From positions 248,001 to 312,000 of the forward strand of contig JAVXUO010002044.1 in NCBI GenBank assembly GCA_033065855.1: DNA of 64,000 bases, written 5' to 3'. The first letter of the stretch is position 1. Each line of letters starts with the position of its first letter. A program made the position numbers and the translations under genes. Positions 12,147 to 22,772 of this stretch are shown in pieces. The notes below the pieces were generated by a model. The model saw only the letters and a program-made list of their open reading frames with translations, was not told the DNA's origin and did not search any database. Origin of the DNA: Escallonia rubra. Taxonomy: Eukaryota; Streptophyta; Magnoliopsida; Escalloniales; Escalloniaceae.

Positions 12147-12232
12147 CTTCCGGTGTACCTGTCCTGCGGGACAACGCAACCACTTCCGGTGTACCTGTAC
12201 TGCGGGACGACGAAACCACTTCCGGCTCTCTG
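12147..12232. repeat. 36-bp tandem repeat in MULE leader
   Basis: ACCACTTCCGGTGTACCTGT recurs with a 36-bp period, giving two full units and a partial third. It lies upstream of the transposase gene. Confidence 0.8.
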
Positions 12233-12359
12233 CTTGAAAGTATGTTTTCCTAACTCCTTCATGTCTTTCACGTTTTACTCGTTATTTCCCATTTCTGGTC
12301 TTTCTTCTTTTGCATGATTTCCGTAGTTGATAGCATAATGTAACCCGTAATTGGACCCT

Positions 12360-13075
12360 GATTTAGGCCCTAATTCACGTAGACACATTTTGAACCCTAA
12401 TTAGACCGTAATTGAACTCTAATTGAACCATAATTGAACCGTAATGTAACCAATTGAACCCTAATTGAACCGTAATGTAACCAATTGAACCCTAATTGAA
12501 CCAATTGAACCCTAATTGGACCCTAATTGAACCGTAATTGAACCAATTAAACTCTAATTGAACCCTAATTGAACCGTAATGTAACCAATTGAACCTAATT
12601 GAACTCTTAATTGAAGTAATTAAACAGTAATGTAACCAATTGAACCCTAATTGAACATATTGAACCCTAATTGAACCAATTGAACTCTAATTGAACAAAT
12701 TAAACCCTAATTGGACCCTAATTGAACCAATTGAACCCTAATTGAACCAATTTAACAAATTGAACCCTAATTGGACCCTAATTGAACCAATTGAAACCCA
12801 ATTGAACTCTAATTGAACAAATTGAACCCTAATTGGACCCTAATTGAACCAATTGAAATCTAATTGAACAAATGGAACCCTAATTGGACCCTAATTGAAC
12901 TAATTAAACTCTAATTGAACAAATTAAACCCTAATTGAACAAATTGAACCCTAATTGAACAAATTGAACCCTAATTGGACCCTAATTGAACCCTAATTGA
13001 ACCAATTGAATATCCTAATTCACTTAGCCCCAGCTGATGAACCCTAAATTGAATGCCCTAATTGTAGCCCTAATT
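12360..13075. repeat. CCCTAATTGAACCAATTGAA minisatellite in MULE
   Basis: Dozens of interleaved variants of ACCCTAATTGAACC and AATTGAACC fill about 700 bp just before the transposase. The last unit (about 13037-13062) reads ACCCTAAATTGAATGCCC, the same variant that dominates the CACTA array at 2655-3250. Confidence 0.9.
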
Positions 13076-13111
13076 TAACCCCCTAATTCTTTTTCCTTGT
13101 ACTACAGAATG

Positions 13112-15701
13112 GGCACTGAAAGGATATATGAACTGAGGGTCCACTACTGTAACATTGTTGATAGCATAGCTGATGTGGATCCTGACAGATATAGCTATAT
13201 GGATCTGCTTACCGATATAAATGATCTTATGTTGAAAGACCTCCCATCTAGTTTAGGTATAGTTATTGCCCTCTACTATACTTTGCCTGGAACCAATGTC
13301 AGGGAAGAAATAACATCTGATAAGTCCTTACTTGATATGTTTGCGCTGTATGAGAATTCAGAGGAGATTCATGTGTTCTTAGAAACTGTTGGGACAGAAC
13401 CTATAGTAGTTAGTTATCCAGAACCAAATGTAGAGGCAGCTAGAAATGACAGTAAACCTGGGACTAGTAGGGCACCTGAGAGTGAGAGTGAGAGTGATAG
13501 TGAAGGTGGAAATGCTGAGGAGTTGCACCACACTAGTGATGATTCTGATTCTTAGGATAATGATTGGGAAGTAAGGGAAGAATTAAGTAAGACTGATGAA
13601 AAGGCAAGTGATGAAGAGCCTGTGACAGAGGATGATCAATTAAGTGAAAATGAGTTGTCCAACTGTGATGATGAAGATGAAAACCCTATGTATAAGAATG
13701 ATGATAACTTGGATGTTGAAGCAGTAAATGTAGACAAATATATGAGGGGAGAGCTATTTGAACATAGGCCAGGTGAAACTATTGAACTGTGCAAGGGTTT
13801 TTTGTTCGAAGATGTCAATCATTTTAGGGAAACTCTGAGGGATTATTGTATTCAGACTGGGTTTAAGCTGGTCAGAGATAGGAATGAAAAGAACAGGGTT
13901 GCTGCCCACTGTGGCAATCCTGGATGTAGTTTGAGGATATTTGCATCACCTATTCCTGATGGGAAAACTTACAAAATCAAGAGCTTAGGTCCTAAACATT
14001 CTTGTGTAATGGGAAATACTAACAAGGAGGCCAATTCCACTTAGATTGCACAGAAGCTGCTTGGGCACGTTAGGGGAAATCCTGATATTACTATAGATGG
14101 GCTGCAAGAGCTTTTGATAGAAAACTATGGTGTAGAGGCCCATAGAATGCAGTTGTACAGGGCAAAAAAGAAGGCACTAGAAAAGATTGAGGGGTCTCAT
14201 GCTGAGTCATATAAAAAGATGTGGATGTATGGGCATGAGGTGATGAAGACTAACCCTGGGAGCTTGTTCAAGCTTGAAACTCAAAGTGTTCAACCTAACT
14301 TGGATTTGCCTCACTTCCATAGGCTGTTCTTTTCATTTGCAGCTGTGCAAAATGTCTTTAAGGATGGTTGTAGGCCATTTCTTGCAGTTGATGGATGCCA
14401 TCTTAAATGGCCTTATGTAGGTGTATTATTATCTGTCGTGGGCCTAGATGGGATGCCATCTTAAAGGGCCTTATGTAAGTGTATTATTGTCTGTTGTGGG
14501 CCTTGATGGGAACAATGGGTTATTCCCTATGGGATTTGCTGTTGTTGAGAGTGAGAACACACGAAGTTGGAGGTTTTTCCTGCATCACCTTTATAGCATC
14601 ATAGGTGATGGTCATGATCCAAAGCCATGAGTGATCATGTCTGATGGACAAAAGGGTATTGAGATTGCCCTAGCAGACATTATACCACATGCAACTCATA
14701 GAAGGTGTTGTAGGCATCTTTTCTGCAATTTTAGGTCTAGATACCCTGACATGAAGCTTAAAATCTATTTTTGGTCTGCTGCCAAGGCATACAATGTGGA
14801 TGACTTTAAGCTAGCTATGAGACATATGGAAGACTTGTCACCAGAAGCAGCTGAGTGGTTAAAAGGTCATAAAGTAGAGAGCTGGGTTAGGTATACATTT
14901 GACCCTGCTGTTAAGAATGAGCAGGTAACCAGTAATGTGGTGGAGTCCTTCAACAACTGGCTAGGGAAATTGAGGGGAAAACCTGTGCTATCCATGATTG
15001 ATCACATTAGAACTAGGCTGATGGTAAAGGTACATGAAAGGTTTGAAAAGGCTGCTTCTTGGGAAGAAGTAGTAACTCCAAGGATAATGAAGAAATGCAA
15101 ACTGGCAGTTGCTGAATCTAGGTGCTGTAAAATAGTCATGGGTGCTGGGGGTACAGAGTTTGAGATATCTGACCTTGGGAAGGTGCATGTTGTGAACTTA
15201 GTGAGGAGAAGTTGTTGTTGTAGGGTTTGGGATCTTACAGGCATACCTTCCAAGCATGCAGCAGCATGCATCAACACCAAGAGATTGAATGTGGTTGAGT
15301 TTGTGGATAAGTGCTACAGCAGGGATACTTATTTGAAAACTTATGGTCATGTTATGCACTCACTGCATGATGAGACCCATTGGGAGCTAGCTCCAGGGGA
15401 TCCTTTGCAACCTCCCCCTTTTAGGAGGTTGCCTGGAAGGCCAAGAAAGGAAAGGAAGAGGGCAGCTGATGAACCTGCTAAGGAAGGAAAAAGGTCATGC
15501 ACTCTGAAGTGTGGAAATTGTAAGAAATTTGGGCATAATAAAAGGACCTGCCAACGGGCACCAGTGGGAAGCAATAGAAATGACAATGCTGCAAGACTAG
15601 TGAGGGGGGGAGGCAAGGTAGGGGCAGTCAAGGTAGGGGAAATCAAGGCAGAGGCAGTGAAGCTGGGTGTAGTCAGATTAGGTGCAGCCAAATTAGCATG
15701 A
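13112..15701 (+). pseudogene. MuDR-family (mudrA-like) MULE transposase, broken
   Basis: Domains in order: an N-terminal PB1-like segment (13112-13450); an acidic Ser/Glu linker; the MuDR DNA-binding domain (about 13750-14040, with CGNPGCSLRIFAS and KHSC zinc ligands); the MULE DDE core, with first Asp in FLAVDGCHLKW (about 14380), second in VIMSDGQKG (about 14640) and Glu in SNVVESFNNW (about 14940); a SWIM finger (CCCRVWDL...SKHAAACI, about 15210-15270); and a CCHC knuckle (CGNCKKFGHNKRTC, about 15510-15555). In-frame stops lie at 13553, 14042 and 14628. A 58-bp tandem duplication at 14393-14508 shifts the frame by one base, exactly matching the frame change seen. The copy is inactive but its catalytic residues are still legible. 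Confidence 0.92.
14393..14508 (+). repeat. 58-bp tandem duplication in the DDE core
   Basis: GGATGCCATCTTAAA begins at 14393 and again at 14451, and the two 58-bp copies differ at a few positions. It repeats the CHLKWPYVGVLLSVVGLDG coding stretch. Confidence 0.9.
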
Positions 15702-15850
15702 ATGAGCAGGTAACCACTGATTTCTTTTAGTTGTTTTTCAGACTTTAACTTATTATTTTTTTCCTCAAGTTTTCCCAATCTGTTTTTTTTTTAACAGGGA
15801 GGACCTGAGGTGGTGGCTCAAACCCAAGAGTCACAGCCTTGAAGCTGTAG
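15702..15850 (+). other. Probable 3' intron and short last exon of the MULE transposase
   Basis: CAG|GTAACC at about 15710 and a polypyrimidine run ending AACAG at about 15798 fit a small intron. The following GGAGGACCTGAGG stretch could be a short terminal exon. This is inferred from splice-site pattern only. Confidence 0.35.
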
Positions 15851-15874
15851 AGAAGGGTAAGGGTATTTGTAGAT

Positions 15875-16080
15875 ATGAAATGACTTTTGTGAAGCTGTGA
15901 ATGAAGATTATTTTGTGAAGCTAGTTGAAGACAGATTGAAGATTGTTTTGTGAAACTGTGAATGATGATTATTTTGTGAAGCTAGTTGAAGATAGATTGA
16001 AGATTATTTTGTGAAGCTAACTGAAGATATTGTGAAGATTATTTTGTGAAGCTGAATGAAGAAACTGTGAATACCTTGTG
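15875..16080. repeat. GAAGATTATTTTGTGAAGCT repeats downstream of transposase
   Basis: Five or so imperfect units built from TTTTGTGAAGCT and GAAGAT, with spacings of roughly 30-70 bp. Probably the 3' untranslated or spacer part of the MULE. Confidence 0.7.
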
Positions 16081-17015
16081 ACTGCATACAAGTTTTTGAA
16101 GTTGAAGTCCAAGGAATATGTTAGCTTTAGGTCCCAAATATGTTGACAGACAATGTGTACACTTTGTAAAGTTTAGGTTACAGTCAACACATGCACAAGT
16201 TTGGATTATGTAAGCTTAGATCTTGGGGATGATGTAAACTGTCTATTTTTGGATAATGAAACCATGGTTGTATTAAATCTCAGTGTGTTGCAGTACAACA
16301 ATGGGTTGCACTGTGTTGGTGCATACTGCTGTGCAAAATGCATTTTGTTTATGGAGTTGGTTGCAATATGTTGGTGATACCCTGGCATGATTTGGTGTAG
16401 GTTCATAGTGTGCACACTTAGTGCAATGTCCCAAATATGTTGACAGTTGTTTTGAGCAGTTTGTTTGTTCACTAGTTCACTAGTTTTGAGCAGGGTATTG
16501 GATCATGTCCTGATTTGCTGTTTTTCAGCAATGTCACTCCAATCCAACCATTCATGCATCATATTCATCCACAGCATGTCATGCGCAAAAATAGTTACTT
16601 TTAAAATTACACAGAACTCCCATGAGGTTTGCATTAATTACACTGAGCTCCCATGACTTTAAGATCAGAGAAGGACCGTACAGAAAGAACCCTAGAAAAT
16701 CACATTCATTCACCTTCTTCATACAAAGTCATTACAAAATATTACAAAAGAGCTCTGAAAAGGAAAATGAAGCCCACATTACTTGCAGTACATAAACACA
16801 CACCCAAATTCCTCATTTGCGGACAACAAAAATCATCACCATAATACACATCCATGAGGAAATTAGAGAAGAAATAACCAACAACTTCAGCATTGCCTGA
16901 TTAGCTTCAATCAACTGTAATTTTTGACTGGTTATAACTCCATTTCCATAAAATAAAAAAAAAGTGCATATTTGCCTCTTCATTGATCTCGGGACTTTGA
17001 ATCTCTTCAGAAAAC
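16081..17015. other. MULE spacer between transposase and minus-strand frame
   Basis: AT-rich sequence with no convincing gene. The word CCCAAATATGTTGACAG occurs twice (about 16133 and 16431). A short downstream exon of the minus-strand gene could lie here, but I cannot support one. Confidence 0.4.
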
Positions 17016-17023
17016 TCAGATGA

Positions 17024-17236
17024 TCATTTCATTAACCTTCCACTTGGCTTCATTGTTGCTCTATCAGGTGTGCACGAGCTGAACATTCTACATCCACCAC
17101 TTGCACAAAAGAAGAACAACTTACCTTTACTTGGCTTCTCATCAGATTCAACAATCTTCAAGTTTGCCCTCTTTTGACACCAACAATTCTTGTACCTAAA
17201 CCTTAGATCCAACCACTCTTCACTACTTTCTGATCA
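17024..17236 (-). CDS. Small GRF-type zinc-finger protein carried by the MULE
   Basis: The minus-strand frame reads RYKNCWCQKRANLKIVES, then KPSKGKLFFFC, then SGGCRMFSSC. This spacing (CxC, about 20 residues, then FxC and GC..F..C) fits the GRF zinc finger common in plant transposon-encoded small proteins. The core frame is 17212-17024, 62 residues from its first ATG. An upstream ATG at about 17236 is followed at once by a stop, so the start is uncertain. GRF proteins are usually 100-200 residues, so this is short, and a coiled-coil exon is missing or spliced elsewhere. It is convergent with the transposase. The role is unknown; nucleic-acid binding is inferred from the family. Confidence 0.55.
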
Positions 17237-17515
17237 AGACATTGTTACCCCTTAAATTGATGGGTCTGATTTTACTTTGGGGATAAGGGTGCACGAGGAG
17301 AAGGTGGAGGAAGGGAAGAAGCAGCTGTGGAGTTGGTTTCAATTTTATAAAACAAAACATTACAAGAAGACCACACATGTGTATAGAGAACAAAAGGGGG
17401 GTATTTTGGGTATGAAAATTGCATAAAGGAGTGTGTCAGGGAATCTTTTCACGGAGTTGGACGGACCGTTAAATGTGTGTAGTTGTGTGTAATGCGGGAA
17501 CAAACCTCGGGGGGC

Positions 17516-17591
17516 GGAGTGTATTTTTTAAAGATAGTGGTAGTGGAGTGTAATTACGTAAAACCTCAAGGGGTTTTAGTGTAATTTACCC
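17516..17591 (-). repeat. MULE right terminal inverted repeat
   Basis: Reverse complement of 11804-11879. The outermost bases are GTAATTTACCC, followed at once by the TTTTATAAT duplication. Confidence 0.9.
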
Positions 17592-19399
17592 TTTTATAAT
17601 TTTCCCAGCTCACTTCCCTTCTTCCACGGCTGCCCCATGGTTGTACTCCCTTTCTCATAGCAGCCATAGTTGCCACGGCTTGAAGCCCACGAAGCTTACC
17701 TTGGTTTTCATGGCTCCACATGCCATTCTATATACACACTAAGGCATATGCAATCCACCAACACTTCACCCATAAATTCCCACCTTCCTTTTCATGGCAA
17801 CCACCACGGCTGCCTCATCACTCCGCTCTCTCTTTCATGAACAACTATGAACCCACAGTCACATATACGCACGCCAAACACGCTCACCATCGCGGCAGCC
17901 TTGGCTGCTCCTTCGTACTCCTCTAACAAACTCCAACGACACACATACTCCCAACTGCAATAGCAGTAGAAACTCACACATGAGCGTTAATTTTTATCAC
18001 TCCTTCACCTTATTCCCCATCCCTCAACACACAACAACACTCACGCACTCTGAGCACACACATTCAAACTCATTCAACACCCACAGCCACCATTTGCACA
18101 CCTTACACGAACCACAGCGCACTTGCGCGCACCACCACTCCCCACTTGTTCTCAACACAACTCACATACAATACACAACCAAAACCACATAGTCCCATTA
18201 TGGCAGCACCCACCTTACGCCCGATCAACCTGCATGCAGCCATGGTAGCCTCTCCTTGCTGCTTATACACTATTCCCATGCACACAAAACCCACACATCC
18301 AAGCACACGACACACACACGTTCACCCTAATGGTCACATACCAACATACCCACCACTCAACAACCTCATCACCACAACTTCTTAATCTCCATTAAAGCTA
18401 CTGCCAAGCTTGTTCTTCCTTGCCAAAATTCATTCTTTTACAACAACTACTCACATCACCTCACAGAATACACACACACACTATTGCACCAATATTCATG
18501 TTATATATACACACCCCAAAAACTTACCCTAAACACACACCATTCAAGCACCCAAAGCACACTTATATATATGTATACACCCATCATTCACACCAACACA
18601 ACCATGCACCTGTTGACTCCCCCTCCTCACGGTATACCCATTTTCCACACATCTTCTTACCTTGCCCTTTTATACTGGCCAACAACACTCACAAAGCTTC
18701 CATATCTAGCTTCCATACCCTGTTTATGTCACCTAGATCGCAATCGTGGCAGCCCCTCCATCACCTCTCCATTGTTATCCTCGTGTTCCCCTTGGCGAAT
18801 TCGCGGCTACGCCAGAGTATTTACTCACGGCAGCCAATGGTCCTCTCTCTCTCTCTCTTCCCAAAGCGCCAGCCCCTCACTTCAATTATTCCCACTGCAG
18901 CCATTACCCACGGCCACACAAAACACACAAATATGTCCACGCAAGGTACCAACCTTGCTGTTACTTCCCTTCTCTCTCATACCCGGCGCATTAACACACC
19001 ATAATCACTCAACCCATTAGCATCTCCACCCTCCTCCATTCCATGGCTGCCTACTCACGAATCCATCACGGTGACATGGCTGTCGTCGCCACTCTTATAC
19101 GCAAACAGCCCCATCATCGCAAACCATTATGCCATGTCCACGTACCTCTTACCTTAAATGACCCGTAAACCCATGAACACAGCCCTCCCACGGCTGTCAA
19201 CCATTCCACATATATATGTATATAGATTTTATACACACCTAGAGACCCATTTACACCCATACCCGAAATATTTTCACATATACTTAAATTTCAAGTAAGC
19301 TTACTGAATTTCTCAAGCGCCGGAGGCCTCCTTCACTCTTTCTCTGTGTCCTGTCGCTTCCAGATTGTGTGTGCACTTTAGGGTCGGCTGATCCTAATG

Positions 19400-19400
<1 letters not shown>

Positions 19401-19461
<61 letters not shown>
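19401..19461. repeat. (CA)n(TA)n microsatellite
   Basis: About 15 CA units followed by about 15 TA units, inside the solo LTR. Confidence 0.95.
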
Positions 19462-19466
<5 letters not shown>

Positions 19467-19654
19467 TATATACAAAGACAGAAAACCTAATTTTGACAAA
19501 TTTTCATAAAAGTCCCCCAAATTTTCATTAGTTAATTTAGTATATGCCCAGGCTTTATATTATTTCTGAAGGAAAGACCGAGCACTACTTATGACATTTC
19601 ACGTGTCAGAAAAATTTACTCATAGGTTGTCGCGTAACTCGCTTCACTAATGGT

Positions 19655-19850
19655 CACTATAAGATTTCTAAAAATACCGAACGCTAATTGTCGCTAAAGA
19701 CCTCAATCAATATCAATTATATCTGCTATCATTAAATTATAATTTATGGTTCTAGAATTGTCGCTAAAGATCATCATTATAATGCTCCCCAAATTCATCG
19801 CTAAAAACTCAAAAGAACATCACTCTTAGAAATTGTCGCTAAAGTAATAA
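19655..19850. repeat. AATTGTCGCTAAAG motif repeated in LTR U3
   Basis: TTGTCGCTAAAG occurs three times (about 19689, 19758, 19839), with a related ATCGCTAAAAAC at about 19798. The cluster lies within 230 bp of the LTR edge. Repeated short words in U3 often act as enhancer sites; that role is inferred here. Confidence 0.65.
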
Positions 19851-19887
19851 TAATCGGTTAAGCCTAGATTCGGGATATTACACTTAT

Positions 19888-22740
19888 CCTCATCAAAAAT
19901 TCGTTTTCATTCCTTTCTAATCCTCGCTGGATCTCAACATCCTTTTCATCTTGGCCTTAAGCTTCCTTGATTTAATTAAGATGCGCTGGTCGCATTTCCA
20001 TGTGAAACCAACTATTACATCATTTTCTCCCTTCTCGAACTTTGATTTCGAGTGGTTCACATTCTTATTAACTTGGTGTAACAATCATCACGGTCACTTT
20101 TCCCTAATAGGGCATCTTAGAGAGATTCTCCATGACTTTCTGGTAGCTTCCGACTAACCTTAGGAAGCTACTCATCTCAAACGCCGATTTTATCATTCCC
20201 CATTTATCACCCTTTTCCACTTTCCCCGAATCTCCTAACTTGCTTGCATTAACTCCATACATCCAGATTTCCTAGTCAAACTTCACATTCCTCGAATTCA
20301 ACATACAGTTTAGCTTTCTTAAGATTTGTCAAACTTGTCATTGAGCAAGTTCCTCTTTTCCCTTAATATCATTCATAAGGTCACCAATAAGACGTCGACA
20401 CAACGATCAAGTACTCTCAAAATACTTGATTCCTTTAATTTATAACTGCGGGGCCTTAATTAATCCACCTGGCACCACCAAAAATTTATAATGCCCGTCT
20501 CTGTTTCTAAACACAATCTTGACAACTTCATCCTTCCTTATTCCTTAACCGGTGATTACCTTTTCTAAGGTCAGTCTTAGAAAGAAAACACTTAACACTC
20601 AGCAATTGATCGACATATCAGCTAGGTTAGGCAATCAGTAATTATTCCTGACTGTCATCTTAATCAGCTTCTGATAGCCAATACACAGTCTCATAAACTC
20701 CTCATTTCTTCTTACTTCAATGACCATCACCCTCCTTTAAAGCACCTCCGTCCGGTCAATATACCCTGGCTGTTGACATTTGAAACAGCCTATTTTGATT
20801 CATCTTACACATTAGCTCGGCGACTTACTCATGTATGTAAGGCATTCTGCAATTGCCTTAACATAGTCCACACCCTCATGCCTCAATCCACATCATCTAC
20901 ATTTTCTATCTCATTCTCTTTGTCCTGGACTTTGTTCGGACTGTTATCATGTACTTACTTCTTACAGTTCTTTCCACTTCTCCAGTTTCGGTCCTGAATT
21001 CTACCTCTTTTCCATCCTCGCTCCCTTTTTCTTCTTCTTCTTTTTTTTAGACCTCTTTATTATCTGCCTCATTGCACGTTGTCTCTACTACTTCCTTAGA
21101 AATTCCCCAACAGAACTTCTTTACCCATCTTTTGAGGATTATTTTCAAACCTTTCTTAACTGGTCTCGCCTTTCAAACTTTTCTACCATCATTTGATAAG
21201 GGAAAATAGTAGGCTAGCATACCAGATTCCCTAATATACTTTTCCGCATTTCTATCCTTCCACTTAGCACGAGAAACATGTTTCCAACTTACTCTGCAAT
21301 TTAAGCAAAAATATTTATCATCAACATGTTACATGCACCTATTCCGGGCAACGCAGGAAAAATAAGCTACTCTTCTCCACTCGTTCATGCCCATCCTCAA
21401 TAACTTGAAACTCGTCTTGTACATATGACTAGCAACAATCATCTTTTTTGACGTTTTCTCACATCTTGTTACTTCAACTATCTTTTCCATCTCTCAAATT
21501 CACGTAGATGTCCACACCGGAACATTTCCCTCCCTTGGGATTTCACCTAAGCGGGCATCCAGATAGTCTCGAAATCTACACCATTTTCTACCTTTTACAG
21601 GGGTTGTCATAATAGTAGCCACCAGTTGTACTTTTAGAACTCCCACGATCTTTTGTAAAAGTCTCACTAGCTCTTTCTTTAGGTCTTCCTGACCTAATAT
21701 ACTTCCTGCTTATTTCTTCCACCTACATCCTCGACATTCACCATAATCACTTCTATTGAGGGTCCCTCTCAATTGGGAACCCTCTCTTTTTTTCCGAGGA
21801 AGGAGTAACACGATAATTAAAATTACTCACCATAATATTAACCTTCACGCTTAAACAACTAATGGTTTTCATCACTAAACGATCTTTTTTCTATAATAAT
21901 GTGTAAATGATATTAGTTCCCCATCAACCTTCCCCTTTTTAATACCAACTTTAGGTCCGATTTCAAAAGTGGACCCCACCCCTACTCGTACACCCCATCA
22001 ACCTCAGAGAAGCCACAACGCTCCTTCAACAATTTCAAGCTTTAATAACTCTCACTTAGAATCCTTTGTCGCATATCCTCAGATAAAGCCCTATGAGGCG
22101 GGCAGTCATAAACAATCTGCCATATCCTTTAGACAATCTGCATACTGGTGTCCATCATCTCCATTAACATCTAATTCGATACTTACTTCTTATCCTCTCG
22201 TTCAACTTTCAACCTCTCTATCGTTTAGTTAATACCACTAGTTTGGGACTCGAACTGACTCGTCGATTAGTCCCTTTTTCTTCATCACTTGGAAGTACTT
22301 TTTCTTCCAAAATCTCATTAAAATTCTACTTATTCTCAGCCTCAGCTCCTCATCTCTTCATTCACGGTTTACACAATAAAAGTGCTCAACCTCAACCATC
22401 TTTCTCTACCAGGTCCTTTTATTTCAATTTCTACCGGACCTCGATTCGGTTCTTTCAACCCTAATTTCATTTCCTCTACATTCTCATCAGGATCCTTTTT
22501 TTTAGATCCGACACCGCAACCTTTTTATCATCAAGCCACTCTTTTAAAACTAGGTCAACCAACTATTTCTTCCATTCCCTGCAGCAATAGCAGGAACGCT
22601 GGGGTCATGAATAAATATGCCTTAGCCAACCTCAACCCACATATCTTAACGATCCTCCTAGTTCAACCAAATCATCAAGATTCTTCTTCTACTTCTCTCA
22701 TCAACAACTTAGGCCTTCCACCAGACACTTCAAAAGTCTA
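19888..22740 (-). mobile_element. Gypsy gag-pol remnant
   Basis: Minus-strand conceptual reading gives a gag-like start shortly after the primer-binding site (MTPAFLLLL near 22610). Reverse-transcriptase fragments near 20590-20450 include VFSKTDLRKGNH, VKIVFRNRDGHYKF and VVPGGL, matching the gypsy RT palm. The region has many breaks and is clearly a dead fossil. It is continuous with 8346-9635 once the nested solo LTR is set aside. Confidence 0.7.
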
Positions 22741-22757
22741 CAGAATCATTTGCCTAA

Positions 22758-22772
22758 GCTCTGATACCAACT
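22758..22772 (-). promoter_or_regulatory. Primer-binding site of the gypsy element
   Basis: On the minus strand TTGGTATCAGAGC follows the LTR edge after two bases, complementary to the 3' end of initiator tRNA-Met. Confidence 0.9.

Larger units (their letters stand above)
11804..17591 (+). mobile_element. MuDR-type MULE DNA transposon
   Basis: Inverted termini begin GGRTAAATTACACTAAAACC and match for about 76 bp (11804-11879 against 17516-17591). They are flanked by a perfect 9-bp duplication TTTTATAAT (11795-11803 and 17592-17600), diagnostic of Mutator-like elements. It carries a MuDR-type transposase (plus strand, broken), a minisatellite leader, and a small GRF-type zinc-finger frame on the minus strand near the right end. 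Length is 5788 bp. It inserted into an already solo or pre-solo LTR. Confidence 0.95.
9636..19882 (-). mobile_element. Solo LTR of a Tekay/Del-like gypsy element, split by a MULE
   Basis: The left edge is TGTCACGACCC at 9636 and the right edge is ...GGGATATTACA at 19882, with a 5-bp duplication CTTAT at 9631-9635 and 19883-19887. Removing the nested MULE and its duplication leaves about 4.44 kb with no internal gag-pol, so this is a solo LTR left by recombination between two LTRs. The minus orientation is inferred because the minus strand begins TGTAATATCCCG and carries TATA-like sequence about 670 bp in (near 19205-19220), as in the host element's LTR. Confidence 0.85.
17601..19882 (-). other. 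Right part of the solo LTR
   Basis: CACA-rich LTR sequence with many CACGGCTGCC or GGCAGCC words (17620-19200). Next come a CA/TA microsatellite (19400-19460) and the inferred U3 edge. The longest open frames (18420-19020) are proline/histidine/threonine-rich products of CA-rich DNA and are not called as genes. Confidence 0.65.

Noticed and set aside
18420-19020. Plus-strand frames of 178-194 residues
   Set aside because: They are His/Thr/Pro/Ser-rich translations of CA-rich LTR DNA that overlap in more than one frame.
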